A DNA stretch of 27,834 nucleotides, from assembly GCA_937905855.1 (NCBI GenBank), contig CALCWU010000067.1, positions 1 to 27,834 of the forward strand. The letters are read 5' to 3'. The stretch is from an uncultured Mollicutes bacterium. GTDB taxonomy: Bacteria; Bacillota_I; Bacilli_A; Acholeplasmatales; Anaeroplasmataceae. The position numbers and the translations under genes are program-made. Positions 7,452 through 13,983 of this stretch are shown one piece after another. The notes below the pieces were generated by a model. It was not told where the DNA came from, did no database searches, and worked only from the letters and a program-made list of their open reading frames with translations. How positions within the stretch are numbered: position 1 is the stretch's first letter; each line of letters begins with the position of its first letter.

Positions 7452-8783
7452 TTAAATAATTTCCCAAAAACCAGTTTTATTTGATCCAACACGTCTAATC
7501 AATTTAGCATCAATTAATTTTTTTATTGCTCGTTGAACAGTCATTTCTGTTTTATTAATTATTTTTGCAATTTGAGCTCTATTTATTCCTTTATTATTTT
7601 TTATAATTTTTAACACTAAAGATTCCGTTTTACTTAAATTTATCGATACATTTATCGGTACATTTATTGATACATTTTGTTTCCTTAAAAATTCAAAAGC
7701 AAATCCAAATTCATTATTCTTGTATAAATAGTTAACATTTTCTTTATCACATAATTTAAAAACTCTACCAAAACCAGTTCCGAATGATTCGATTGTTTTA
7801 TTTAAATATAAAACTGTATTAATTAATGGATTTCTGGCTATAGGCCCATTATTCCCATTTGCAAAATCAAGAGGAGATTTTCCCTTCACCAAGAATCCAG
7901 GATTATAAATATGGATTTTTGTAGGAGTTATATATATTTCATTATACGAACTATTATTAACTTTCATATGTGCAAAACTATTAACAACTATTTCCCTAAT
8001 TGCTTCAACTGGTATTTCTGGAGTTTCAACTCTATTCATACCAATAATTTCAGCTCTCCAATTAATATTCTTTATAATGTATTTATAAGCATAATCAATA
8101 CATTCAAATATATTACCTTTAAAAATAACATTATCGATAAAAGAAATTCTTTCATCTGTTGGATAAACAGCAAGTTTTAGAGTCAATGGTTTTAAAGATG
8201 AAAATAAATAAATACCAGCATTATTCAATTTATTATTCTTCATTAAACCAAGTTTTGTCAAAGCATCATTGACGTCTTTATACAAAAATGAAATTCTTCC
8301 AATTTCATTACCTTTATTCATATATGAAATCAAAAGTTCTTCATCTATAACTTCTTCACCATATTGTGTAATTTCATTTTCCCATTTTGAATAATCAACA
8401 TTTTTATTTATAAAGAAATCTTCTAACTGAGTATTCGTCATTTGTAAATCTTCATCGTTAGATCTAAGATAATATCTCCCATATGCTGCATATGGTTTAT
8501 CTTCTCCATATGCTTCAACCTTAATAATGATTTTATTATCCTCTTCTAATAGCGTAATTATAGGAGTAACAATGGGTCTTAAATAATTTTTAATTTCCTT
8601 TGAAACACTTGATGTTGTATCTTTACCTATCTGTTGTCCAAAAATTGATCCATCGTTTTTAACACCAAAATATAATACTCCATGTCCATGTTTATTAAGC
8701 ATAGATGCCAACGATATGACACCTTCTTTTAATTCAGCTGTTGTCTTTTTATACTCTAACTGTTCGTTTTCTCTACCTTCCAT
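7452..8783 (-). CDS. AlbA_2 (Schlafen-type) domain ATP-binding protein with C-terminal winged helix
   Basis: 443 residues from ATG 8783; a TTG at 8792 is an in-frame alternative, but the leader sequence shared with 15249-15319 stays similar up to the ATG. Domains in order: AlbA_2 (about 8-110; ENEQLEYKK, GVLYFGVKNDG, PYAAYGRYYLRSN), a GHKL-like ATPase region in the middle (REIVVNSFAH, IYNPGFLVKG, SFGTGFGRVFKLC), a linker of Asn-Val-(Ser/Pro)-Ile repeats at about 370-382, and a winged helix at 385-443. Such proteins are common accessory genes annotated as ATP-dependent DNA helicase-like or RNA-binding; the role may be regulation or defence. Decayed copies of its 3' end lie on both sides. Confidence 0.85.
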   Translation of the reverse strand: MEGRENEQLEYKKTTAELKEGVISLASMLNKHGHGVLYFGVKNDGSIFGQQIGKDTTSSVSKEIKNYLRPIVTPIITLLEEDNKIIIKVEAYGEDKPYAAYGRYYLRSNDEDLQMTNTQLEDFFINKNVDYSKWENEITQYGEEVIDEELLISYMNKGNEIGRISFLYKDVNDALTKLGLMKNNKLNNAGIYLFSSLKPLTLKLAVYPTDERISFIDNVIFKGNIFECIDYAYKYIIKNINWRAEIIGMNRVETPEIPVEAIREIVVNSFAHMKVNNSSYNEIYITPTKIHIYNPGFLVKGKSPLDFANGNNGPIARNPLINTVLYLNKTIESFGTGFGRVFKLCDKENVNYLYKNNEFGFAFEFLRKQNVSINVPINVSINLSKTESLVLKIIKNNKGINRAQIAKIINKTEMTVQRAIKKLIDAKLIRRVGSNKTGFWEII

Positions 8784-8794
8784 ACTAACCAACC

Positions 8795-8865
8795 ATTCCT
8801 TTCTCGTACCTCAAAAGGCACACATAGTAATGAAAATAAATATAATATATCTTTATTTTCAGACT
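8795..8865 (-). promoter_or_regulatory. 71-nt conserved 5' leader, copy A
   Basis: Matches 15249-15319 at 67 of 71 positions. On the minus strand it holds GAAAATAAA...TTTATTTTC, a 9-bp inverted repeat with an 11-nt loop, then GTGCC-TTTTGA-GGTAC, which can form a 5-bp hairpin, and ends at an AAAGGA ribosome site. It lies directly before the AlbA_2 gene and is probably transcribed. Confidence 0.75.
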
Positions 8866-8884
8866 ATACACCTCAGCTATAAAT

Positions 8885-8948
8885 ATCGATACATTTATTG
8901 TAACATTTATTGATACATTTATCAATACATTTATTGATACATTTGTTA
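8885..8948 (-). repeat. 12-bp tandem repeats, orphaned linker of an AlbA_2-type gene
   Basis: About five imperfect copies of AATGTATCAATA (minus strand), which read Asn-Val-Ser-Ile when translated. The same repeat encodes the linker inside the AlbA_2 gene. No open frame surrounds it here, so it is a gene remnant upstream of the intact gene. It also contains TTGATA-17-TACAAT and could serve as a promoter. Confidence 0.7.
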
Positions 8949-8969
8949 CTATATTTAGAATTTCTTTTT

Positions 8970-9005
8970 AAAAAATAAGAACTTCATTTTTTATAATAAA
9001 GTTCT
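8970..9005 (-). terminator. Probable terminator downstream of HxlR
   Basis: AGAACTT and AAGTTCT (8999-9005 and 8978-8984 read on minus) form a 7-bp stem with a 14-nt loop, followed by TATTTTTT. It lies about 75 nt past the HxlR stop. The loop is long, so the call is moderate. Confidence 0.5.
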
Positions 9006-9081
9006 AACTTTTTATCTATTTGATATCTTCACATCTCTTACACTTTTATTATAATGTAAAAAAAAACAGAAAAACACTAAT

Positions 9082-9405
9082 TTATTGATTATTCTTTAAA
9101 TCTTCTCCCCATTTTTTCATAGCCTCAATTACTGGCTTTAGAGATAGGCCAAGCTCTGTTAAAGAATATTCAACCTTAGGTGGAACAACAGGATAAACTT
9201 TTCTATTTATTAATCCATCATCTTCCATTTGACGAAGCTGCTGAGTTAGCATTTTTTGCGTTACAGGTGCAAGTGATTTCTTTAATTCATTAAATCTTTT
9301 TGTTCCTGTTAATAAATCTCTTATAATCAAAATCTTCCATTTATCAGAAATAAAGCTTAAACAGGTTTGAACTGGACAAGCTGGTAAATTATTATAATCC
9401 ATTAT
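9082..9405 (-). CDS. HxlR family transcriptional regulator
   Basis: 107 residues from ATG 9405, chosen because GGAGG lies 8 nt upstream; an ATG 12 nt earlier overlaps that ribosome site. It is a single winged helix-turn-helix: CPVQTCLSFISDKWKILIIRDL at the N-terminus with the conserved CP and (S/G)xKWK features, then TKRFNELKKSLAPVTQKMLTQQLRQME and wing VYPVVPPKVEYSLTELG. HxlR proteins often respond to electrophiles or thiol stress through the N-terminal cysteine and often control a nearby NAD(P)H-dependent oxidoreductase. An oxidoreductase of that type, now frameshifted, stands at 11956-12584, with the SirTM operon genes between. A decayed second copy of the 3' half is at 7313-7442. Confidence 0.9.
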   Translation of the reverse strand: MMDYNNLPACPVQTCLSFISDKWKILIIRDLLTGTKRFNELKKSLAPVTQKMLTQQLRQMEDDGLINRKVYPVVPPKVEYSLTELGLSLKPVIEAMKKWGEDLKNNQ

Positions 9406-9442
9406 AAAATCCTCCATTTGCTTTAGTATATCATTTATCTTA

Positions 9443-9467
9443 AAATAATAAAAGCCATAAAATGGCT
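9443..9467 (-). terminator. Terminator of the SirTM operon
   Basis: AGCCAT-TTT-ATGGCT, a perfect 6-bp stem with a triloop, followed on the minus strand by TTTATTATTTT. It begins 2 nt after the sirtuin stop. Confidence 0.8.
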
Positions 9468-9468
9468 C

Positions 9469-10284
9469 CTATATTAATTTATTAATATCTTCCTTAAAAA
9501 CAATACATTTATTTTTTAATTCCTTAGGTATTTCAATATAGCCATTATCAACACAAACATATCTTGCATTTTGATGCTCATATGTTAATTTCATAAAAGG
9601 ATATTTAATCCAAACAGGTGTTGAAAAACCGACGCCAAGCTCCAAATATAATATTTTTTCATCCTTATAGCTATTTATAAAATTAATATATCTTTGTAAT
9701 GCCTGATGCCAACCCTCATCCTCAACAAACAATTCATCACACCTTAAATTTGAAGTCATTGGAGCATGGCAAATAGGGCATCTGGGAACTAGGCTTGTAG
9801 GTATTTTATTATCATTGGTATTATTAACCATTTTTATTATTAAATCCTTATTATCGTAGGTTTTATTATGACAGGCTTTACTACATTGAAACAAACCATA
9901 ATCACCTTGCATATAAAACAATCTTTTCTTATCAAAGCCTGCCTTTTGAAATTGATGATCAACATTTGTAGTAATTACAAAATAATTCTTATTGCGTACT
10001 AAATTAAATAACCTTTTATAAAGATCCTTACCATCATCACAATATCTATTAAGATAAATCATTTTTGCCCAATATCCCCACTTTTCCTCTAGGGTATTAA
10101 AATGATGAAAGCCTGCACTATACATATCCTTATAGCCGTATAAATCATACATATACTTGAAATTATCCATAAATGTCTTACCATCATAATGAAATCCGGC
10201 AGCATTGCTTAATCCTGCTCCTGCGCCAATCACAATATTATCATAGCTATTTATTATTTCTTTAATATTCTCCAAATAAATCAC
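9469..10284 (-). CDS. SirTM-class sirtuin, probable protein ADP-ribosyltransferase
   Basis: 271 residues from a GTG start at 10284 (GGAG 8 nt upstream); it overlaps the DUF1848 gene by 23 nt, suggesting coupled translation. Sirtuin features: GAGAGLS (20-26), TTNVD (105-109) with Asn107, and a zinc site of Cys134, Cys138, Cys169 and Cys172. In place of the His of ordinary deacetylases there is Gln126 in FYMQGDYG, the hallmark of class M sirtuins (SirTM), which ADP-ribosylate proteins rather than deacetylate them. In Staphylococcus and Streptococcus SirTM modifies a lipoylated GcvH-like protein and a linked macrodomain protein reverses it. The macrodomain gene is present here, two genes upstream; the GcvH-L and LplA genes are not, so the acceptor is unknown. 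Confidence 0.88.
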   Translation of the reverse strand: MIYLENIKEIINSYDNIVIGAGAGLSNAAGFHYDGKTFMDNFKYMYDLYGYKDMYSAGFHHFNTLEEKWGYWAKMIYLNRYCDDGKDLYKRLFNLVRNKNYFVITTNVDHQFQKAGFDKKRLFYMQGDYGLFQCSKACHNKTYDNKDLIIKMVNNTNDNKIPTSLVPRCPICHAPMTSNLRCDELFVEDEGWHQALQRYINFINSYKDEKILYLELGVGFSTPVWIKYPFMKLTYEHQNARYVCVDNGYIEIPKELKNKCIVFKEDINKLI

Positions 10285-11197
10285 ATTCCCTTCTCCATGA
10301 TTTTTCTTTTACTTCCTTTATAATATCATTTGGTAAGGAATTACCTATTAAGAATGGTGAATTATCATCATGATTATTATAATTTTGTAAAATCTTATCT
10401 TTGCTAGCATTAGCATAGCAATATCTACAAAAATGAGGACAAGAATTATAAGCCCCTATATCTCTTGCTAACATACAAGAGCAGTAGCCTTTTCTTGCTT
10501 CCATTTTTTTATTAGGTACTAGATGATAACCAGAGGCATTCTCATAATCTATCAGGCGCATACATCCATTAACATCAATTCCATATTCACTAAGCCACTT
10601 TTCCTTTGAACAAAGCCTTAATTCAAGATGATACCTTTTGGCAATTTCCATAAATTTATCAGCAATAATTATTTTATTTAGATCAGTAGTATCAACAAGC
10701 TCGGGTGCTCTCTTTTTAAGCTTATCATACATATCTAAGAAACCAAAGGCGACAAGCTTTGTATAGCCTTCAAGCTCGCTTGCAATATATTCAAAAGCTT
10801 TAATGTGCCTTTCTGCACTATATTTTTCATTAATTATAATTGGTGTATATCGCCAACCAACAGCATTTGGCCCAAGCTTATTAGACAAATATTTAAAATC
10901 ACTAATTACATCATTAACTTTCGGAACGTTAGGCTCTAAATCTATTGAATATGGTGTAATAGTTACATACCAAAACTGCTTATAATCCTTTAATTCATCT
11001 AAATATTTAAGCATTGGATGAGGATTTTTAGTACAAAAGCCTATTACATCAACAACACTAGGATCTAATATATATTTTGTAACCATACTTGGATAATAAG
11101 GATTTCTAACAAGCACATAATGCTCTCTTATCCTATTAATAAACCATTTAGAATAAAATGCCGGAATATCCGTTCTTTGTCCAGTATTAATTATCAT
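10262..11197 (-). CDS. DUF1848 family protein, putative iron-sulfur/radical-SAM-like enzyme
   Basis: 311 residues from ATG 11197, preceded by GGAAGTGAG; it overlaps the macrodomain stop by 11 nt. The DUF1848 signature is clear: RTDIPAFYSKWF (8-19), YVLVRNPYYPS, VIGFCTKNPHPML (51-63), GWRYTPIIINEKY (114-126) and FLDMYDKL. The C-terminus has a cysteine cluster: Cys239, Cys241, then CPHFCRYCYAN with Cys253, Cys257 and Cys260. CX3CX2C is the radical-SAM cluster pattern, but at the C-terminus instead of the N-terminus. The biochemical function is not known to me. Its position, overlapping both ADP-ribosylation genes, suggests that it acts with them, for example by modifying the acceptor. That is inference. 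Confidence 0.85.
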   Translation of the reverse strand: MIINTGQRTDIPAFYSKWFINRIREHYVLVRNPYYPSMVTKYILDPSVVDVIGFCTKNPHPMLKYLDELKDYKQFWYVTITPYSIDLEPNVPKVNDVISDFKYLSNKLGPNAVGWRYTPIIINEKYSAERHIKAFEYIASELEGYTKLVAFGFLDMYDKLKKRAPELVDTTDLNKIIIADKFMEIAKRYHLELRLCSKEKWLSEYGIDVNGCMRLIDYENASGYHLVPNKKMEARKGYCSCMLARDIGAYNSCPHFCRYCYANASKDKILQNYNNHDDNSPFLIGNSLPNDIIKEVKEKSWRRECDLFGEY

Positions 11198-11945
11198 ATT
11201 TAATCTCACTTCCGTACAATAAATAATCAATATCCTTATAAACAACAAAAACGACCTTTAGCTTACTATTATTTTCTTTAATATAATCCTTAACACTCTT
11301 AATTGCAATTTTAGCGGCAATATCATTAGGAAACGAATAAATTCCTGTAGAAATACAAGGAAAAGCGATACTGTCTAATTTCATTTTAAGAGCCATTTGT
11401 AAGGAGCTTTTATAACAATTGCTTAAATCATTTTTATCATTTATCGTTACTCTTCCATTAATGGTTGGTCCAACCGTATGAAAAATATATTTACTAGGCA
11501 AATTATATCCATTTGTTACCTTACATTTGCCATTTGGTTCATCATGATTTTGTATTTCCATAATTTTCATTAAATCTCGTCTAACCTGTAGGCCTGCATA
11601 GGAATGAATAGCATTATCTACACAATTATGTAGAGGATGAAAACAACCAAGCAGTTTAGAATTACAAGCATTAACAATAGCTGATACCTTTAAAAGTGTA
11701 ATATCCCCTTTATATAAATAAAGAGATTTATTAAAAGGAATTAACGTATCTAACATAACTATTTTTTTCTTTTTATATTCATCCTGAATTATTTTATCCT
11801 GAAGTCTATAAAAATCAGCACTTAAATCAATAGGCATTGTTATATTCATTAATGCTCTAAATGCTTGAAAGCCATTTAACTTATTATCTATCCTAACATT
11901 ATTATATTTTTCTAAATACTTAATTCCTTCTTCTAAATCACTCAT
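11187..11945 (-). CDS. Zinc-type macrodomain protein-ADP-ribose hydrolase
   Basis: 252 residues from ATG 11945 (AAGAGGATTAAAATG); a longer frame reaching 12014 would run into the upstream gene. A helical N-terminal part (1-70) precedes a macrodomain at about 75-245: GDI (80-82), VNACNS (91-96), the insertion GCFHPLHNCVDNAIH (100-114), HTVGP (156-160) and PCISTGIYSFP (196-206). The Cys/His pattern in GCFHPLHNC is typical of the zinc-containing macrodomains encoded beside SirTM, which remove ADP-ribose from proteins. It overlaps DUF1848 downstream and starts 10 nt after the oxidoreductase stop, so all four genes form one operon. It would be the eraser for the sirtuin writer. Confidence 0.9.
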   Translation of the reverse strand: MSDLEEGIKYLEKYNNVRIDNKLNGFQAFRALMNITMPIDLSADFYRLQDKIIQDEYKKKKIVMLDTLIPFNKSLYLYKGDITLLKVSAIVNACNSKLLGCFHPLHNCVDNAIHSYAGLQVRRDLMKIMEIQNHDEPNGKCKVTNGYNLPSKYIFHTVGPTINGRVTINDKNDLSNCYKSSLQMALKMKLDSIAFPCISTGIYSFPNDIAAKIAIKSVKDYIKENNSKLKVVFVVYKDIDYLLYGSEIKYDN

Positions 11946-11955
11946 TTTAATCCTC

Positions 11956-12584
11956 TTATTTTGAAACAACACTAATTCTTTCTTTATTATATTTACCACT
12001 AATAATAACATCAACTAAAGCAATTGCATAATCAGCATAAGAAATTACACTTTCACCATTAGAATTCAAAGCTAAATCCTCACCTGCAAGCTTATATTCA
12101 CCTGTTTCTACTCCTAGAGCATCAAAATTACATGCAGGAGAAATATATGTCCAATTTAAATTTTCCTTAGCTCTTAAATAGCTTAGACCTTGTCCATGAG
12201 CGCTTGATAATGGCTTCCATGAATTTGGAAAATCTACACCCATATCTACAGTAATAGTTCTTTCCTTATTAACAAATAAGCTTCCAGCACCACCAACTAC
12301 AATTAATCTCTTATTAGAATTTTCAAGCAGATCCGCAAGATGCTTCATTACATTAGTAATATTAGGAATATTTTTTTCATTCCAGCCACCAACTGCATCA
12401 ACAACTACATCATAATTAGCCAAATCAGCTAAAGTAATATCCATAGCATCCTTCTTAAGATAACAATTTAAATTATTCTTATTTTCCCTCTACCAAGTCC
12501 ACTAACATTAATTTCCTTTTCAATAGCCTTTTTATAAACTAAGCTTCCAACTCTTCCATTAACACCAACAACTAATATATTCAT
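11956..12584 (-). pseudogene. NAD(P)H-binding oxidoreductase, frameshifted near 12487
   Basis: The true start is ATG 12584 with AGGAGG upstream. It reads MNILVVGVNGRVGSLVYKKA, a Rossmann GxxGxxG-type nucleotide site, and goes on to GLGRG before meeting a stop. One base is missing near the GGG at 12488-12486; restoring it joins the frame that continues to 11956. That frame contains VVDAVGGWNE, VVGGAGSLFVN, NWTYISPACNFDALG and GESVISYADYAIALVD, typical of ~210-residue atypical SDR (YwnB/YhfK-like) enzymes. The joined product is about 209 residues, normal for the family. Genes of this type often lie beside an HxlR regulator. The lesion is either a real, recent mutation or a sequencing error in a G/A run. 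Confidence 0.85.
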
Positions 12585-12608
12585 TTTATTTTCCTCCTAT
12601 ATATCTTG

Positions 12609-12647
12609 AAAAATAACCGGTTATTTTTTCATTACACCTATATTATA
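12609..12647 (-). promoter_or_regulatory. Promoter -10 and 20-bp palindromic operator of the oxidoreductase/SirTM operon
   Basis: TATAAT (12647-12642) has a weak -35. Just after the expected start lies AAAAATAACCGGTTATTTTT (12609-12628), a perfect 20-bp palindrome, followed by the AGGAGG ribosome site. This downstream position suits a repressor. HxlR (9082-9405) is the nearest candidate; no binding evidence is available. Confidence 0.6.
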
Positions 12648-12654
12648 TTCATAT

Positions 12655-12687
12655 AGTAAAAAATAAAAAGTACGCACTTTAAAGTGC
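12655..12687 (-). terminator. Terminator after the Fic gene
   Basis: GCACTTTAAAGTGC (12674-12687) is a perfect palindrome forming a short stem. On the minus strand it is followed by GTACTTTTTATTTTTT. It lies 34 nt past the Fic stop, before the oxidoreductase promoter. Confidence 0.65.
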
Positions 12688-12720
12688 TATAGTATCAAAA
12701 AAGAAACTATTATATTTGAT

Positions 12721-13827
12721 TCATTCGGTAAATCCTAAATCTGACACTTTTAATTTTTCATATCTTGATGTTAAATTATAGCTTGTTATTCTATTTGTAC
12801 CTGTTTTAGGTTCTAATATTCCTTTATTAACCCATTCAACCATCCATTTAGATATTGCACGTGGTGTAACACCAAATAATAGTGCTAATTCCTTATTCTT
12901 TACAACCTTAATATTATTTTCAAGACAATATCTTAACAACGTTAAATCCTTCTTAGACAAATCACCAATAATTGTATTAGTTTCTTTTTTTGAAGCTTCC
13001 AAGGCTTGGTCATAAATACGTTCAGCATTCAAAGCCATTATTTTGCAGAAATATTCTATCCATATTTCCAAATGAGGCGGATTTTCTCTTCCAGAATAGA
13101 ATAAAGCTGGTAATCCCATTTGAATTGATTCGTAATATCCATTTAAATCAGACATATAATATTCCTCAAAAGAATTAAAACCTTTAAAATCATAATTATG
13201 CTGCATTAAGACATATGTAGCAAGTGCTCTCGAGGTTCTTCCATTACCATCAGTAAATGGATGAATTGTAACTAAAGCATAATGGATAATAGCTGATAAA
13301 ATTGGTACTGGTAAATTTTGATTTTTATAATACCAATCTATTAATTCTTTTAAAAGTGGTTCTATATCAATCCACTCCGGAGGTATATATTCAGCCTGTT
13401 TTGTTACTGAATCATAAACTGCAAATAACACACCTGGAGGAGTTTGACCTCTAAACGGTATTCTTGTGATTTTTCCTTTTTTCTGAATAATATCATGTAA
13501 TTTCAAGATGAATTCTAAATCAATTTCAGTTTTTTTCTTATTTTCTTTCTCTAAAAATGTTAATGCATCCCAATAATTTTGTACCTCTTGTTCTGCATTT
13601 ATTCTTTTACAGTCTTGCTTACTCGTAATAACTTGTTCAACTTGATTATAGGATAAGACATTTCCTTCAATACTTGTTGAAAAATGAGTTTTCTTTAATT
13701 TAGCTTCATACATTAATTTCTGTTTTTCTCTAGTTGAAAGAAATAAATAGTCTAGTGCCGTTTTATATCTTTCAATTTTTATTAAACAATTGACCAAATT
13801 ATTTGTGTACTTAAAATCTAATTTCAT
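12721..13827 (-). CDS. Fic family protein, class II adenylyltransferase with C-terminal winged helix
   Basis: 368 residues. The Fic active-site loop is intact, HPFTDGNGR (189-197), with the catalytic His189 and the phosphate-binding GNGR; the flap region GQTPPGVLFAVYDS (127-140) precedes it. An inhibitory motif STSIEGN (50-56) fits (S/T)xxxE(G/N), whose Glu blocks productive ATP binding; its N-terminal position makes this a class II Fic with built-in autoinhibition. Residues about 290-350 form a winged helix (ELALLFGVTPRAISKWMVEWVNKGILE). The protein would transfer AMP to a hydroxyl of an unknown target and may bind its own promoter. No separate antitoxin gene is adjacent. The promoter and ribosome site are unusual (see 13833-13974). 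Confidence 0.92.
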   Translation of the reverse strand: MKLDFKYTNNLVNCLIKIERYKTALDYLFLSTREKQKLMYEAKLKKTHFSTSIEGNVLSYNQVEQVITSKQDCKRINAEQEVQNYWDALTFLEKENKKKTEIDLEFILKLHDIIQKKGKITRIPFRGQTPPGVLFAVYDSVTKQAEYIPPEWIDIEPLLKELIDWYYKNQNLPVPILSAIIHYALVTIHPFTDGNGRTSRALATYVLMQHNYDFKGFNSFEEYYMSDLNGYYESIQMGLPALFYSGRENPPHLEIWIEYFCKIMALNAERIYDQALEASKKETNTIIGDLSKKDLTLLRYCLENNIKVVKNKELALLFGVTPRAISKWMVEWVNKGILEPKTGTNRITSYNLTSRYEKLKVSDLGFTE

Positions 13828-13832
13828 CTATA

Positions 13833-13865
13833 ATCAGGCTAACAAGACCTGATATTCACCTCACT
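13833..13865 (-). promoter_or_regulatory. Fic ribosome site separated from the start by a hairpin
   Basis: On the minus strand GTGAGGTG (13865-13858) is 30 nt from the ATG, too far for normal initiation. Between them ATCAGG (13853-13848) and CCTGAT (13838-13833) form a 6-bp stem with a 9-nt loop. When this is folded, the effective spacing drops to about 8-9 nt, close to ideal. No other ribosome site is visible. Confidence 0.55.
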
Positions 13866-13897
13866 ATCATATTATAATCAATAATAAATTCAACATT

Positions 13898-13974
13898 ATT
13901 ATAACAAAATAAGGAACTTATATCAACACTTCAGTTCCTTATTTGTTCCTTATTTTGTATTAATTAGTTCCTTA
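13898..13974 (-). promoter_or_regulatory. Fic promoter with repeated TAAGGAAC operators
   Basis: TTGATA (13926-13921), a 17-bp spacer and TATAAT (13903-13898). A 12-bp inverted repeat, AAATAAGGAACT and AGTTCCTTATTT, flanks the -35, the second arm filling the spacer. Further TAAGGAAC copies lie at 13945-13952 and 13967-13974, making four in 65 bp. The hairpin could also help to end transcription from the upstream ATPase gene. Confidence 0.65.
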
Positions 13975-13983
13975 ATTTAATGA

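Noticed and set aside
8716..8913. Plus-strand open frame antisense to the AlbA_2 start and leader
   Set aside because: Its similarity to the frame at 15218-15406 comes only from the shared 71-nt leader; there is no ribosome site.
8885..8948. CRISPR-like array
   Set aside because: The repeats are contiguous 12-mers without spacers and match the protein linker repeat.
9469..10284. Ordinary sirtuin deacetylase (CobB-like)
   Set aside because: The catalytic His is replaced by Gln in FYMQGDYG, and the neighbours include a zinc-type macrodomain, which fits SirTM.
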